A stretch of 64,000 nucleotides of DNA, from the NCBI RefSeq assembly GCF_030718205.1, contig NZ_JAUZQF010000033.1, forward strand, positions 38,393 to 102,392, read 5' to 3'. Source of the DNA: Nonomuraea turcica. Its GTDB lineage: Bacteria; Actinomycetota; Actinomycetes; Streptosporangiales; Streptosporangiaceae. The notes under the pieces were generated by a model. That model worked only from the letters and a program-made list of their open reading frames with translations, did not search any database and was not told the origin of the DNA. Positions 34,305 through 42,396 of this stretch are shown in pieces. Position 1 is the first letter of the stretch, and every line of letters starts with the position of its first letter. A program made the position numbers and the translations under genes.

Positions 34305-34867
34305 TGATCGATTTTCGGATGTACGACGAGAGCGACGCCCCCGAGGCGGCGCGCCCGATGCTGGAAGCGGCCAAGAAGCGCATGGGGTTCGTGACCACGC
34401 TGAACGGGGTGATGGCCGAATCGCCCGAACTGCTGGCCGGCTACAACGCGCTGGCCGAGCAGTTCGGCCGCTCCTCACTGTCGAGTGCGGCCAAGCATGT
34501 CGTGCTGATCACCGCCAGCGTGGTCAACGGGTGCGAGTATTGCGTGGCCGCCCACTCCACTTTGGCCCTGCGGACGCGGATGCCGGACGAGGCGGTCGAC
34601 GCCCTGCGCGCAGGCAAGCCACTGCAGGACCGGGCGCTGGAGGCGGTCAGGCGGCTCACCCAGACGATGGTCGAACGGCGCGGCTGGTTGGAGGAGGACG
34701 AGATCGAGGCGTTCCTGGCCGCCGGTCTGACCCGCCGCCACGTGCTGGACATCGTGCTGGGCGTCGGGATGAAGACGCTGTCGAACTACACCAACCACAT
34801 CGCCCACACCCCGCTGGACCCGGCCTGGCAAGACCAGGAGTGGACCCGCGAGCAGGCGACGCCCTGA
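34304..34867 (+). CDS. Carboxymuconolactone decarboxylase / AhpD-like protein
   Basis: 187 residues. The active site VNGCEYCVAAHSTLALRTR has the CxxC...H motif of peroxidase-type AhpD proteins. NYTNHIAHTPLDPAW near the C-terminus is typical of the uncharacterised-peroxidase subfamily. It should act as a thiol peroxidase or gamma-carboxymuconolactone-like enzyme in the cytosol. It is translationally coupled to the TetR gene and followed by a strong terminator. Confidence 0.9.
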   Translation: MIDFRMYDESDAPEAARPMLEAAKKRMGFVTTLNGVMAESPELLAGYNALAEQFGRSSLSSAAKHVVLITASVVNGCEYCVAAHSTLALRTRMPDEAVDALRAGKPLQDRALEAVRRLTQTMVERRGWLEEDEIEAFLAAGLTRRHVLDIVLGVGMKTLSNYTNHIAHTPLDPAWQDQEWTREQATP

Positions 34868-34882
34868 CCGTCCACACCTTGT

Positions 34883-34919
34883 GGCGGGTGCCGCCCGGGG
34901 CGCCCGGGCGGCACCCGCC
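34883..34919 (+). terminator. Strong hairpin terminator
   Basis: A perfect 17-bp stem (GGCGGGTGCCGCCCGGG, 34883-34899, with 34903-34919) and a 3-nt loop, 15 bp past the AhpD-like stop. A second, weaker hairpin (GGTCTTTC / GAAAGACC) lies at 34965-34989. Confidence 0.85.
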
Positions 34920-35281
34920 GATCGTCAGGTCTACGGGGTTGAGAAGGTGCTTTGATCCCTGACCGGTCTTTCAGCGGGCGCGAAAGACCTTGTCGGGGGG
35001 CTATCACCCGCAGTGACCCTCACCCAGCTCCACCTCTGTGAGCAGCCAAGACAGCGCTGATGGCCTCCTGGACGGCGGCGCGCCAGGGCAGCTGCGCGTC
35101 CACGCCGGTGATGGTCAGTACGCGGCCGGCGGATCCGTGGAGCTGGTCAAAGTCGGACAGATGCGTGGCGGCGGCTCCACCTGCCAACCTGATCAGGTCT
35201 GCCGAGACTCGGCTCCTGACTGCTGCTGCCTCCACGTCCGGCCGAGCTCAACCGGCTCGACCAGCCGGCGTCGCTCAGTCC
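34920..35281. other. Intergenic stretch with weak hairpin and possible short remnant
   Basis: Apart from the hairpin at 34965-34989, a minus-strand frame (35020-35235) encodes 71 residues ending VQEAISAVLAAHRGGAG. It resembles a real C-terminus but no family was recognised. Confidence 0.3.
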
Positions 35282-36073
35282 TTAGCCGTCGACGCCGAGC
35301 CAGCGAGCAGCCGCCTCGTTGCCGGGGTACATCAGCTCGACCCGCAGCTCGCTGAGCGTGACGTCGTGAGTGGAGTCGAACCGGGCGACCAGCACGAAGA
35401 GCTCGAGCACGTCGTCACCGATCCGTACCCGGGCGCACGTCATCGGGCCGTCGTCGGTGACGGTCCCAGGCGGCAACGGGCCGATCAGTTCCGCTGCCCG
35501 CTCGAGGAGTGCGTGCAGCCGCCGATCGCGTGTCCGGTCGGCCTCGTGTCGCTGTCGTGTGAGCCAGGAGGTGGCCACCTCCGGCCAGTTCTCGATCGCA
35601 TCCCGCCACGGCCCCGGCCCGAAGGTGCGGTCGACCAGTTCCTCGGGTGTCAGCCCGACGAGACCGGGGGTCACGCGTTCGAACGCCGCGTTGGCGCGCA
35701 GGACGGCGCCGTACCTGTCGACGACCGCGGCCGGCAAGGGCTCGTGGCGTCGAAGGAGTGAGTCGATCGCGGAGCTGTAGCGCATCAGCTGGTCGTCCTC
35801 CAGCGGCCGCTGCGGGAACCGGGCGGGCAGCCCGGCGGCCTCGAGCAGCGCGTTGTGCTCGCGGGGCTGCAGGCCGAGGGCCTCGGCCAGACGCTGCACC
35901 AACTCCACGCGGGGGCGGCTGCGCCCGGTCTCCAGGAACGACACGTGCCGCGTGGTGGTCGAGGCGCGCTGGGCCAGCGCGAGCTGCGTCAGTCCGCGCG
36001 CGCGGCGCCACCGGCGTAACTGCCTCCCGAACGGTCCGGCGCCGACGCCGGCATCGTTGTCGGCATCGTTCAT
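35282..36073 (-). CDS. XRE-type regulator with MmyB-like ligand domain
   Basis: 263 residues from the ATG at 36073. N-terminal HTH: RRWRRARGLTQLALAQRAST then TTRHVSFLETGRSRP. The C-terminal domain (residues 95-255) contains EPLPAAVVDRYGAVLRANAA and the PAS-like core of MmyB/MLTR-type proteins, which bind fatty acid ligands in characterised members. It is divergent from a small membrane protein gene at 36164. Confidence 0.88.
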   Translation of the reverse strand: MNDADNDAGVGAGPFGRQLRRWRRARGLTQLALAQRASTTTRHVSFLETGRSRPRVELVQRLAEALGLQPREHNALLEAAGLPARFPQRPLEDDQLMRYSSAIDSLLRRHEPLPAAVVDRYGAVLRANAAFERVTPGLVGLTPEELVDRTFGPGPWRDAIENWPEVATSWLTRQRHEADRTRDRRLHALLERAAELIGPLPPGTVTDDGPMTCARVRIGDDVLELFVLVARFDSTHDVTLSELRVELMYPGNEAAARWLGVDG

Positions 36074-36163
36074 GACGTCGAGCGTATGGCTGACCACGAT
36101 TCCCCGGGCACGATTCCCTCGGAGGGAATCGACAGCATTCCCCTGGAGTCTCACGCTGGTGTC

Positions 36164-36562
36164 GTGAACTCACGACGCGTGTTGGTGGCAGCAGCGGTAC
36201 TCACCGGTGGAGTCGCCGTGGCGCTGGCGGTGCTTCCCACGAGCATGCTGGGCTCGCTGCTGGATGTCGACGGCCCGGCCGCGACTGCCTTCCTGGTGCG
36301 CCGGTACGCGGTGTCGGCCACGGCCGCGCTGTGCGTCGCGATCATCGGCATCGCTCGTCGATCGAGCCCGGAGCGCGCCGCCCTGCTGGCCGTGGCCACG
36401 TGGTTCGCCGTGCAGGGCATCGTGGCGCTGCTGGGGCTGGCCACCGGGGATGTCGGCGGCCTCGCGTGGGTCGCCGTCGTCGCCGACCCGCTGCTCGCTG
36501 CCGGGTTCCTCCTCGCCTCGCGCGGCGCAGGCTCGAGGTCGTCCCGCGCCTTACCTGCGTAG
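36164..36562 (+). CDS. Small four-helix membrane protein
   Basis: 132 residues from the GTG at 36164; the open frame extends to 36086, only 12 bp from the divergent regulator start. Helices: VLVAAAVLTGGVAVALAVLP, YAVSATAALCVAIIGIA, LLAVATWFAVQGIVALLGLA and WVAVVADPLLAAGFLLA. Similar to DUF4345-like proteins; function unknown. The divergent MmyB-like regulator is its probable controller. Confidence 0.65.
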   Translation: MNSRRVLVAAAVLTGGVAVALAVLPTSMLGSLLDVDGPAATAFLVRRYAVSATAALCVAIIGIARRSSPERAALLAVATWFAVQGIVALLGLATGDVGGLAWVAVVADPLLAAGFLLASRGAGSRSSRALPA

Positions 36563-36690
36563 CGTCTTGTGAGCGCATGCCCCACGGTCCGCGGCCGACC
36601 GAGCGGCTCGCAGGATCCACGCGTGTTGCTGAACGGGTCGCTGAACGGGGCGACCGACATGTGGGGGTTGTCCACGGTGAGCGTGACCGG

Positions 36691-37134
36691 TATTCGTCGC
36701 CGTGGGTTCGGCTGAGCCTGGTTGACGTCGAGCCGTCGGCTGGTCGTCGGTTCGAGCACCACGTCGTGACTATGCGTGCGGCCACGATGGTTGCGCTCCT
36801 TGACGAGGAGTGGGGAGCACGTCGGCCTGATGTGGCGGCATCGATTCGCGCCAGACCTGTGGAACTGGGAATTGCCCGGCGGCCTGGTGGAGGACGGCGA
36901 GGACTCCGCCGTGACGGCACAGCGCGAGGTCCTCGAGGAAGTGGGAGTTGCCGTCAAGTACCTGCGCCATCTGGTCACGTTTGAGCCAGTCGTTGGGATG
37001 GTGCGCAGTCCCCACCACGGTACGGGGGGAGCGTCGATGGGGTGCCGTCAGACCCCCACCGAGCGCAACGAGGGCAGCGGGCTGCAGTGGATCCGCCCCG
37101 ACTCGATCGGGTGCCACACTGACAGAAACGGGCC
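36691..37134 (+). pseudogene. Nudix hydrolase, frameshifted with damaged 3' half
   Basis: The first frame reads WVRLSLVDVEPSAGRRFEHH then TMRAATMVALLDEEWG. The frame then changes near 36815, and the second reads HVGLMWRHRFAPDLWNWELP with an intact Nudix box (GGLVEDGEDSAVTAQREVLE then EVG) and TFEPVVGMVRSPHHG. After this the usual sequence is replaced, apart from LQWIRPDSI near the end. A frameshift and an internal deletion have inactivated it. Confidence 0.65.
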
Positions 37135-37155
37135 GCGGGACAGCGTAGCCGCTGT

Positions 37156-37740
37156 TCAGCGTTGAGCCAGCGCCTCGTATGCGGTGGAGCGCCCGATTTT
37201 GAGCGTGCGGGCGGCCTCGGTGACCGAGACGCCGTCGTCGACCAGGCGGCGCAGGGTGGCCAGCTCAGCGGGGCCGATGGCGCGCGGCCGGCCGGTCTTC
37301 TTCTTGCCGGGCAGCATGGCGCCGGTGGCTTCGCGGCGTTTGGCGGCGGCGATCCCCTCGGCCTGGCGCTCGGCACGCAGCTCCAGTTCGTACTCGGCGG
37401 CCGCGGCCAGGACCGCGAACATGAAGCGGCCTTCTTCGGTGTCCAGGTCGAAGTTCTCGGTGAGGGACACGACCTTGACGCCGCGCTCGCGCAGTTCGGT
37501 CACCACGGTCAGGACGTGTGCGGCCGAGCGGCCCCACCGGTCGGACTTCCAGAACTTCAACGTGTCGCCGGGGGACAGCGCGGCCAGGGCGGCGGCGAAT
37601 TCGGGACGGTCGCCGCGCAGACGGCTGGAGACCTTCTCCTTGAACAAGACGTCGTAGCCGTCTTCGGCGAGGGCGTCGAGCTGGAGCTGCGGGTTCTGGT
37701 CGCGGGTGGAAACCCGCGCGTAGGCGATCGTGCGGCCCAT
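37156..37740 (-). CDS. Serine recombinase (resolvase/invertase family), complete copy
   Basis: 194 residues, starting after GAGGAG. The catalytic domain begins MGRTIAYARVSTRDQNPQLQ with Ser11 as nucleophile; KFWKSDRWGRSAAHVLTVVT and GRFMFAVLAAAAEYELELRA follow. The C-terminal HTH reads LVDDGVSVTEAARTLKIGRS. It matches Tn3-type resolvases and Hin-like invertases in size. Two 3' fragments of close relatives lie at 27320 and 30296, so this family has been active here. No transposase is adjacent. Confidence 0.92.
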   Translation of the reverse strand: MGRTIAYARVSTRDQNPQLQLDALAEDGYDVLFKEKVSSRLRGDRPEFAAALAALSPGDTLKFWKSDRWGRSAAHVLTVVTELRERGVKVVSLTENFDLDTEEGRFMFAVLAAAAEYELELRAERQAEGIAAAKRREATGAMLPGKKKTGRPRAIGPAELATLRRLVDDGVSVTEAARTLKIGRSTAYEALAQR

Positions 37741-37927
37741 CGGCTCCTCGTGGCGTCGCGGGTAGGGGGTCAGGGCGCCTGGAGGTATTGGCATCCCAGA
37801 CTGGAACGATGAACCGGAGTTGCTGTCACCGATTTGACACTCTGCGCGATGATGGCTGCTGACCTGCATCGGGGCGATCGAGGCAGGAGCTCGAGCAGTC
37901 GATCTACAGGGTGGGAGGGCAGATGTG

Positions 37928-38239
37928 ATGGCAGTGCCGACGATGACGCCGCAACAGCGGGCGAAGGCCTTGGAGAAGGCGGCCGAGGCTCGCACGGCGC
38001 GTAGCGCGCTGTTGGCCCGGGTGAAGTCCGGGACAACCAGCGTGGCGGAGGTGTTCGGCCGTAGCGGCGAGGAACTGGTGAAGAAGACCCGGGTGGCGCA
38101 GGTCCTTCGCGCGGTTCCCGGTTTCGGGCCGGCGAGGGTCGCGGCGCTGATGGCCGTGTCGGGGGTGGCTGAGAAGCGCCGGGTCGGCGGACTGACCAGG
38201 CAACAGCGGGAGCGTCTGCTGCAGGCGCTAGTTGGCTGA
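37928..38239 (+). CDS. mihF: Integration host factor, actinobacterial type
   Basis: 103 residues from the ATG at 37928. The sequence LTPQQR-like start (TMTPQQRAKALEKAAEARTA) and VKSGTTSVAEVFGRSGEELV, AVPGFGPARVAALMAVSGVA and KRRVGGLTRQQRERLL are diagnostic for mIHF, which binds DNA non-specifically with a helix-two-turn-helix and organises the nucleoid. Chromosomal mihF is usually next to gmk and priA-region genes. Here it stands alone beside a recombinase, so it is probably an extra, element-borne copy. Confidence 0.93.
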   Translation: MAVPTMTPQQRAKALEKAAEARTARSALLARVKSGTTSVAEVFGRSGEELVKKTRVAQVLRAVPGFGPARVAALMAVSGVAEKRRVGGLTRQQRERLLQALVG

Positions 38240-38670
38240 TCGCCGAAGATCAGCCGGGCGTGGGCCCGCATCCACACCGATTCGTTGGTGCCGCGCTGGG
38301 GCCTTGGGACCTGTCTCCACTGCGGAGTGCCGTAACTGCGTTCCGCCGAGATGAGGAGGACCAGGCGCCGCGCCGCGGCGCCCCGGGGTCGCCGTCGGCA
38401 AGAAGCCGCGCTCGCGGGGCGGCCGCGAGCCAGTCCTCATATCCAACTTGCCGTTACAGGTGGTGATCATGTTGATACGAGCGGTAGCGTGCCGGTGGCC
38501 GGATCCTCTGTGGAGGGGGAGAGGCCGGCCACGTGTTGGTTGGGCATGCGGCGCCCCGAGCGCGGACGCCGCATGCGCCGGCAACGGGCGCCTGCTGTGA
38601 GGAACCGCGTGCGTGGCGTGGTTCGTTAGGCGGGGCGAAGGTCGATCGCCGAACGTTCGGGAGTCGCAGC
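38240..38670. other. Intergenic stretch without a recognised gene
   Basis: About 430 bp between mihF and the GlsB-like gene. I see no supported coding frame, RNA or strong repeat; the longest frames are Arg-rich and look like noise. Confidence 0.4.
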
Positions 38671-38940
38671 GTGGAAATCACCGGCATCATCTCCGCCATC
38701 ATCATCGGCCTGGTGATCGGCGCCTTGGGGCGGCTGGTCATACCAGGCCGCCAGCGCATCCCGATCTGGCTGACGCTGCTGATCGGCGTGGGCGCGGCGC
38801 TGATCGGCACCGGCATCGCGGCCAGGTTGGGCGTGGCCGACACCCGGGGCATCGACTGGATCGAACTCGGCATCCAGGTCGCCCTGGCGGCGCTCGGGGT
38901 CTCGCTGACGGCGGGCCTGTATGGCAGGCGCCGCGAGTAG
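38671..38940 (+). CDS. GlsB/YeaQ/YmgE-family stress membrane protein
   Basis: 89 residues from a GTG at 38671. Three helices: GIISAIIIGLVIGALGRLVI, IPIWLTLLIGVGAALIGTGI and IELGIQVALAALGVSLTAGL, with the Gly-rich signature of transglycosylase-associated (GlsB) proteins. It probably sits in the plasma membrane as a general stress protein. No partners nearby. Confidence 0.88.
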   Translation: MEITGIISAIIIGLVIGALGRLVIPGRQRIPIWLTLLIGVGAALIGTGIAARLGVADTRGIDWIELGIQVALAALGVSLTAGLYGRRRE

Positions 38941-39034
38941 AGCACGGGGGCGCAAGCACGGCCGCGGGTCATCTGCCCGTGGCCGTTGCTGATTCTCAGT
39001 CAACCTCCAGAAAGGGTCGGTAACCTCGCCTTCC

Positions 39035-39895
39035 ATGATGTGGCAGCGCAGGATCAACGGCGCGCTGGCCAGGTACACCGGATTCCGAGTCGAACGGGTA
39101 GGGAAAGCAGGGCAAGCAGCGTCGCGACCGATGAAGACCGCTGAGGTGACCCTCCGGCCTCCGCCCGATCCCGGCGTCGACCGTCTGCTTACCGCCCCTG
39201 TGTTTGTCCTCTCCCCCGTCCGGTCCGGCTCGACGTTGCTGCGTTCGATGCTGAACGCCCACCCGGACCTGCACGCTCCGCACGAGCACGTGCGCCGGCT
39301 GAACGTGGGCTTCGGCACCGGGCTGGCGGAAAAGGCGATGGCGGCGCTCGGGCACAACCTGGCCGATCTGGAGCACTTGTTGTGGGACCGGGTGCTGCAT
39401 CGCGAGCTGGTGCGCAGCGGCAAGCGGTTCATCGTGGACAAGACGCCGGCCAACGCCTTCGCCTATGAGCGGATCGCGGCGTGCTGGCCGGACGCCCGGT
39501 TCGTGTTCCTGCTGCGCCACCCGGCCTCGATCGCGACCTCCTGGCACGAGGCCAGCCCGGACAAGCGCACCCCGCAGGAGGCGGCGGCCGACGCGCTGCG
39601 CTACATGAAGGCGACCGAGCGGGCCAGGAGCGCGCTGCCGGGGCTGACGGTGCGCTATGAGGAGTTGACCGCCGAGCCGGACAAGACCAGCCGCGCGATC
39701 TGTGACTTCCTGCAGCTGGCGTGGGCGCCGGAGATGCTCTCCTATGGCCGGCCGGACGTGGCGGTCAAGGGGCTCGGTGACTGGAAGGACAAGATCCGCT
39801 CTGGCGCGGTGCAGCCCGGCCGCGGTCTGCCCCGGCCCGAGGAGATTCCCGACGTGTTGAAGGACATGTGCCGGACCTGGGAGTACCTGCCGTGA
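39035..39895 (+). CDS. Sulfotransferase
   Basis: 286 residues. The 5'-phosphosulfate-binding loop is FVLSPVRSGSTLLRSMLNAH, and the 3'-phosphate-binding region is WPDARFVFLLRHPASIATSW. It transfers sulfate from PAPS to a small acceptor such as a sugar. Its stop overlaps the glycosyltransferase start (GTGA), so the two are translationally coupled and may decorate the same glycan or glycolipid. Confidence 0.92.
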   Translation: MMWQRRINGALARYTGFRVERVGKAGQAASRPMKTAEVTLRPPPDPGVDRLLTAPVFVLSPVRSGSTLLRSMLNAHPDLHAPHEHVRRLNVGFGTGLAEKAMAALGHNLADLEHLLWDRVLHRELVRSGKRFIVDKTPANAFAYERIAACWPDARFVFLLRHPASIATSWHEASPDKRTPQEAAADALRYMKATERARSALPGLTVRYEELTAEPDKTSRAICDFLQLAWAPEMLSYGRPDVAVKGLGDWKDKIRSGAVQPGRGLPRPEEIPDVLKDMCRTWEYLP

Positions 39896-41070
39896 AGATC
39901 CGTTACATGCTGCTGCACGCCTACGGCATGGGCGGCACCATCCGCACGGTGGTCAATCAGGCCAATGCGATGGCCGAGGCCGGTCACGAGGTCGAGATCG
40001 TCAGTGTGGTGCGGCGGCGGACCAAGCCGCAGTTCGCCATCGACAAGCGGGTTGCTTTGTCTGCGCTGGTGGACCAGCGCGACGGCGTTGCCGCCGACTC
40101 ACTCGCCCGCAAGGTGTGGCGGCGGGCCCGCGGCAAGATGGTGCCGTACGGGGAGTTCGCCGCCGAGTACTTCACCGAACGGGTCGAGACGGCGGTCATC
40201 GACTACGTGTCCGGCCTGCACGACGGCATCCTGGTCACCACCCGCCCGGCGCTGAACCTCATCTCCGCCCGCCGCGCGGGCAAAGGGGTGATCCGGGTGG
40301 CGCAGGAGCACATGAACCTGGCCGCCTACCACCCGGCCGTACGCGACCAGATCAGCCGCCATTACGGTCGTTTCGACGCGGTGGTGGTGCTGACCGAGAC
40401 CAGCTGTGCCGAGTATCGGGCGCTGCTGGCGCGTACGCCGGTGGTACGCATTCCCAACGCGGTGCACATGGACGATCGCAAGCACTCCGACCAGAGCAAC
40501 CCGATCGTGATCGCGGTCGGCCGGCTGGTGCCGCAAAAGGGCTTCGACATGCTCATCGACGCCTTCGCGGCCGTCGCCGCGGACTATCCCGGGTGGCGGT
40601 TGCGCATCTTCGGCACCGGCCCGTCCCAGGATCGCCTGCAGGAGCGGATCGACGAGCACGCCATGGGCGAGCGGATCGCTTTGATGGGTCGCAGCGACCG
40701 CATCCACGAGGAACTGGCACGGGCGTCGATCTACGCGCTCAGCTCTCGGATCGAGGGGCTGCCGATGGCGATGATCGAGGCGATGGGCCATGCGCTGCCG
40801 ATCGCCGCCTTCGACTGCCTCACCGGCCCCGCCGACGTGCTCACCCCCGGCAAGGACGGGCTGCTGGTGCCGCCGCGCGACGTCGAGGCGCTGGCCGCAG
40901 CATTGCGGCGGCTGATGGGTGACGGCGAGCTGCGACGGCGCCTGGGCGCCGCCGCCGCCGAAACGGCGCTCGACTACACGCCGGAGATGGTGATGCCGCT
41001 GTGGGAGGACCTGTTCGCCGCCCTGCTCAGCGGCGAGCCGATCGCCGACGATTATTGGGCGGCCCGCTGA
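39892..41070 (+). CDS. Family 4 glycosyltransferase
   Basis: 392 residues from the GTG at 39892. The N-terminal GT-B domain starts VKIRYMLLHAYGMGGTIRTV with the Gly-rich acceptor loop. The C-terminal domain has VIAVGRLVPQKGFDMLIDAF and the EX7E region SSRIEGLPMAMIEAMGHALP. A retaining nucleotide-sugar-dependent enzyme, cytosolic or membrane-associated. Coupled to the sulfotransferase upstream and closed by a bidirectional terminator. Confidence 0.93.
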   Translation: MKIRYMLLHAYGMGGTIRTVVNQANAMAEAGHEVEIVSVVRRRTKPQFAIDKRVALSALVDQRDGVAADSLARKVWRRARGKMVPYGEFAAEYFTERVETAVIDYVSGLHDGILVTTRPALNLISARRAGKGVIRVAQEHMNLAAYHPAVRDQISRHYGRFDAVVVLTETSCAEYRALLARTPVVRIPNAVHMDDRKHSDQSNPIVIAVGRLVPQKGFDMLIDAFAAVAADYPGWRLRIFGTGPSQDRLQERIDEHAMGERIALMGRSDRIHEELARASIYALSSRIEGLPMAMIEAMGHALPIAAFDCLTGPADVLTPGKDGLLVPPRDVEALAAALRRLMGDGELRRRLGAAAAETALDYTPEMVMPLWEDLFAALLSGEPIADDYWAAR

Positions 41071-41097
41071 CCGAGTGCTGCGGCTCGGTCAGCGGGC
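41062..41097. terminator. Bidirectional hairpin terminator
   Basis: GCCCGCTGACCGAG (41062-41075) pairs perfectly with CTCGGTCAGCGGGC (41084-41097). The stem includes the glycosyltransferase stop codon and lies 20 bp from the Spo0M-like stop of the convergent gene. Confidence 0.8.
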
Positions 41098-41116
41098 TGG
41101 GCGCCGGACTGGTCTG

Positions 41117-42130
41117 CTACCAGTCGCCGTCTCCGCCTTCCTCCTCATCGCCTTCGAAGATCTCCTCGATGACCTCGCCCGCCACCAGGCCGCCGACTAC
41201 GCCGGCGGCGCCGGCCGCGGCCACCGTTCCCCAGCCCGGGCCACTACGGTGCTCGTGGTGCTGCTCGTGGTGGCCGTGGTGCTGCGGGTGGCCGTAGCCG
41301 CCGTGGTGGTCGCCGTAGTGTTCGCTGTGGCCGTCGTGGTGGCTGCTGTGATGACTGCCGTGTCCGTACTGGGTCAGGCCGGACAGCCAGCGGTCGAGCT
41401 CGCTGGGCCAGTCGGTGTGCAGGGCGTCGTCGTGGCTGATGGTGAAGCGGCCGATGGCGTCGCCGGAGTAGCGGCCGGCGCGTTTGTCGGCCTCGAGGAT
41501 TACCTCCAGCCCGTGCGGGCCGGCGACGAAGGTGAGCTCGACCTCGCCGACGACCCCGTGGTGTGGGGCGGGTGGGTAGAACTCGATCTCCTGGTAGAAC
41601 GGCAGCTCCTGGTGCACGCCGTACAGGTGGCCCGCTTCCAGGTCGGCGGACTTGAAGTGGAAGCCCAGATCCAGGAACGCCTGCAGGATGCGCAGCTGGG
41701 ACGGTAGCGGCTCGACCGCGACCTCATCCAGGTCGCCCTTGTCGACGGCCTTGGCGATGGCCAGCTCGGTGCGCACGCCCAGCGCCATGCCGGTCAGGTG
41801 CCGGCCGCCGATCTCGCTGATCGGGGTCTCCCACGGCACCGGCATCTGGAAGCCGATCACCTTGTTCTCGCCCTTGCGCAGGGTGAACGGGCCGGAGACC
41901 TGGGCGCGGGAGAACTCGCCGAGCCCGGCGCCCTCGCCGTCGCCGTGCTCGATCTCGACCCGGGCGACCAGGCCGAGGGTGATGTGCTCGATCTCGGCGT
42001 CGAAGTCGCCGCCGGCCAGGCGCACTTCGCCGGACAGCATGCCGCCCGGCTGGATCTGCGGGGTGGCCAGGACGGTGTCCACCGAGGGGGCGCCGACACC
42101 GAAGGCGCCCAGCATCCGTTTAAAGACCAC
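41117..42130 (-). CDS. Spo0M-family (arrestin-like) protein with His-rich tail
   Basis: 337 residues from a GTG at 42130, preceded by GGGAG at good spacing. Residues 1-250 match Spo0M: KRMLGAFGVGAPSVDTVLAT, GGMLSGEVRLAGGDFDAEIE and GFQMPVPWETPISEIGG. A C-terminal stretch of about 45 residues is extremely His-rich (HGSHHSSHHDGHSEHYGDHH), then comes a Gly/Ala helix (TVAAAGAAGVVGGLVAGEVI) and an acidic end. Spo0M tunes sporulation or cell cycle. The His tail could bind Zn or Ni ions. Confidence 0.88.
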   Translation of the reverse strand: MVFKRMLGAFGVGAPSVDTVLATPQIQPGGMLSGEVRLAGGDFDAEIEHITLGLVARVEIEHGDGEGAGLGEFSRAQVSGPFTLRKGENKVIGFQMPVPWETPISEIGGRHLTGMALGVRTELAIAKAVDKGDLDEVAVEPLPSQLRILQAFLDLGFHFKSADLEAGHLYGVHQELPFYQEIEFYPPAPHHGVVGEVELTFVAGPHGLEVILEADKRAGRYSGDAIGRFTISHDDALHTDWPSELDRWLSGLTQYGHGSHHSSHHDGHSEHYGDHHGGYGHPQHHGHHEQHHEHRSGPGWGTVAAAGAAGVVGGLVAGEVIEEIFEGDEEEGGDGDW

Positions 42131-42396
42131 GACTTGTTCTCCCTGTCGACGATTGGCGGCATGGTCATGCCGCCCGCCTAAACGATCAAGGGGAGTGCAG
42201 GGTTCCAGCAGTGAGGACAACCTTCCCCCGAGGCTGCCCCGAAAAGAGTCGAATGGCCAAGATATGGGGGGGTTCATCCCCCGGTTGCGGGAGACGAGCG
42301 AGGGCCCCACCTTTGGAGGCGGTGACCGGTCGCCACGCCGGTGGCGCCTCGCGTCCATGCTCGCGTCCATGCCCGCTTATTGCCGGGCGGCGGTGG

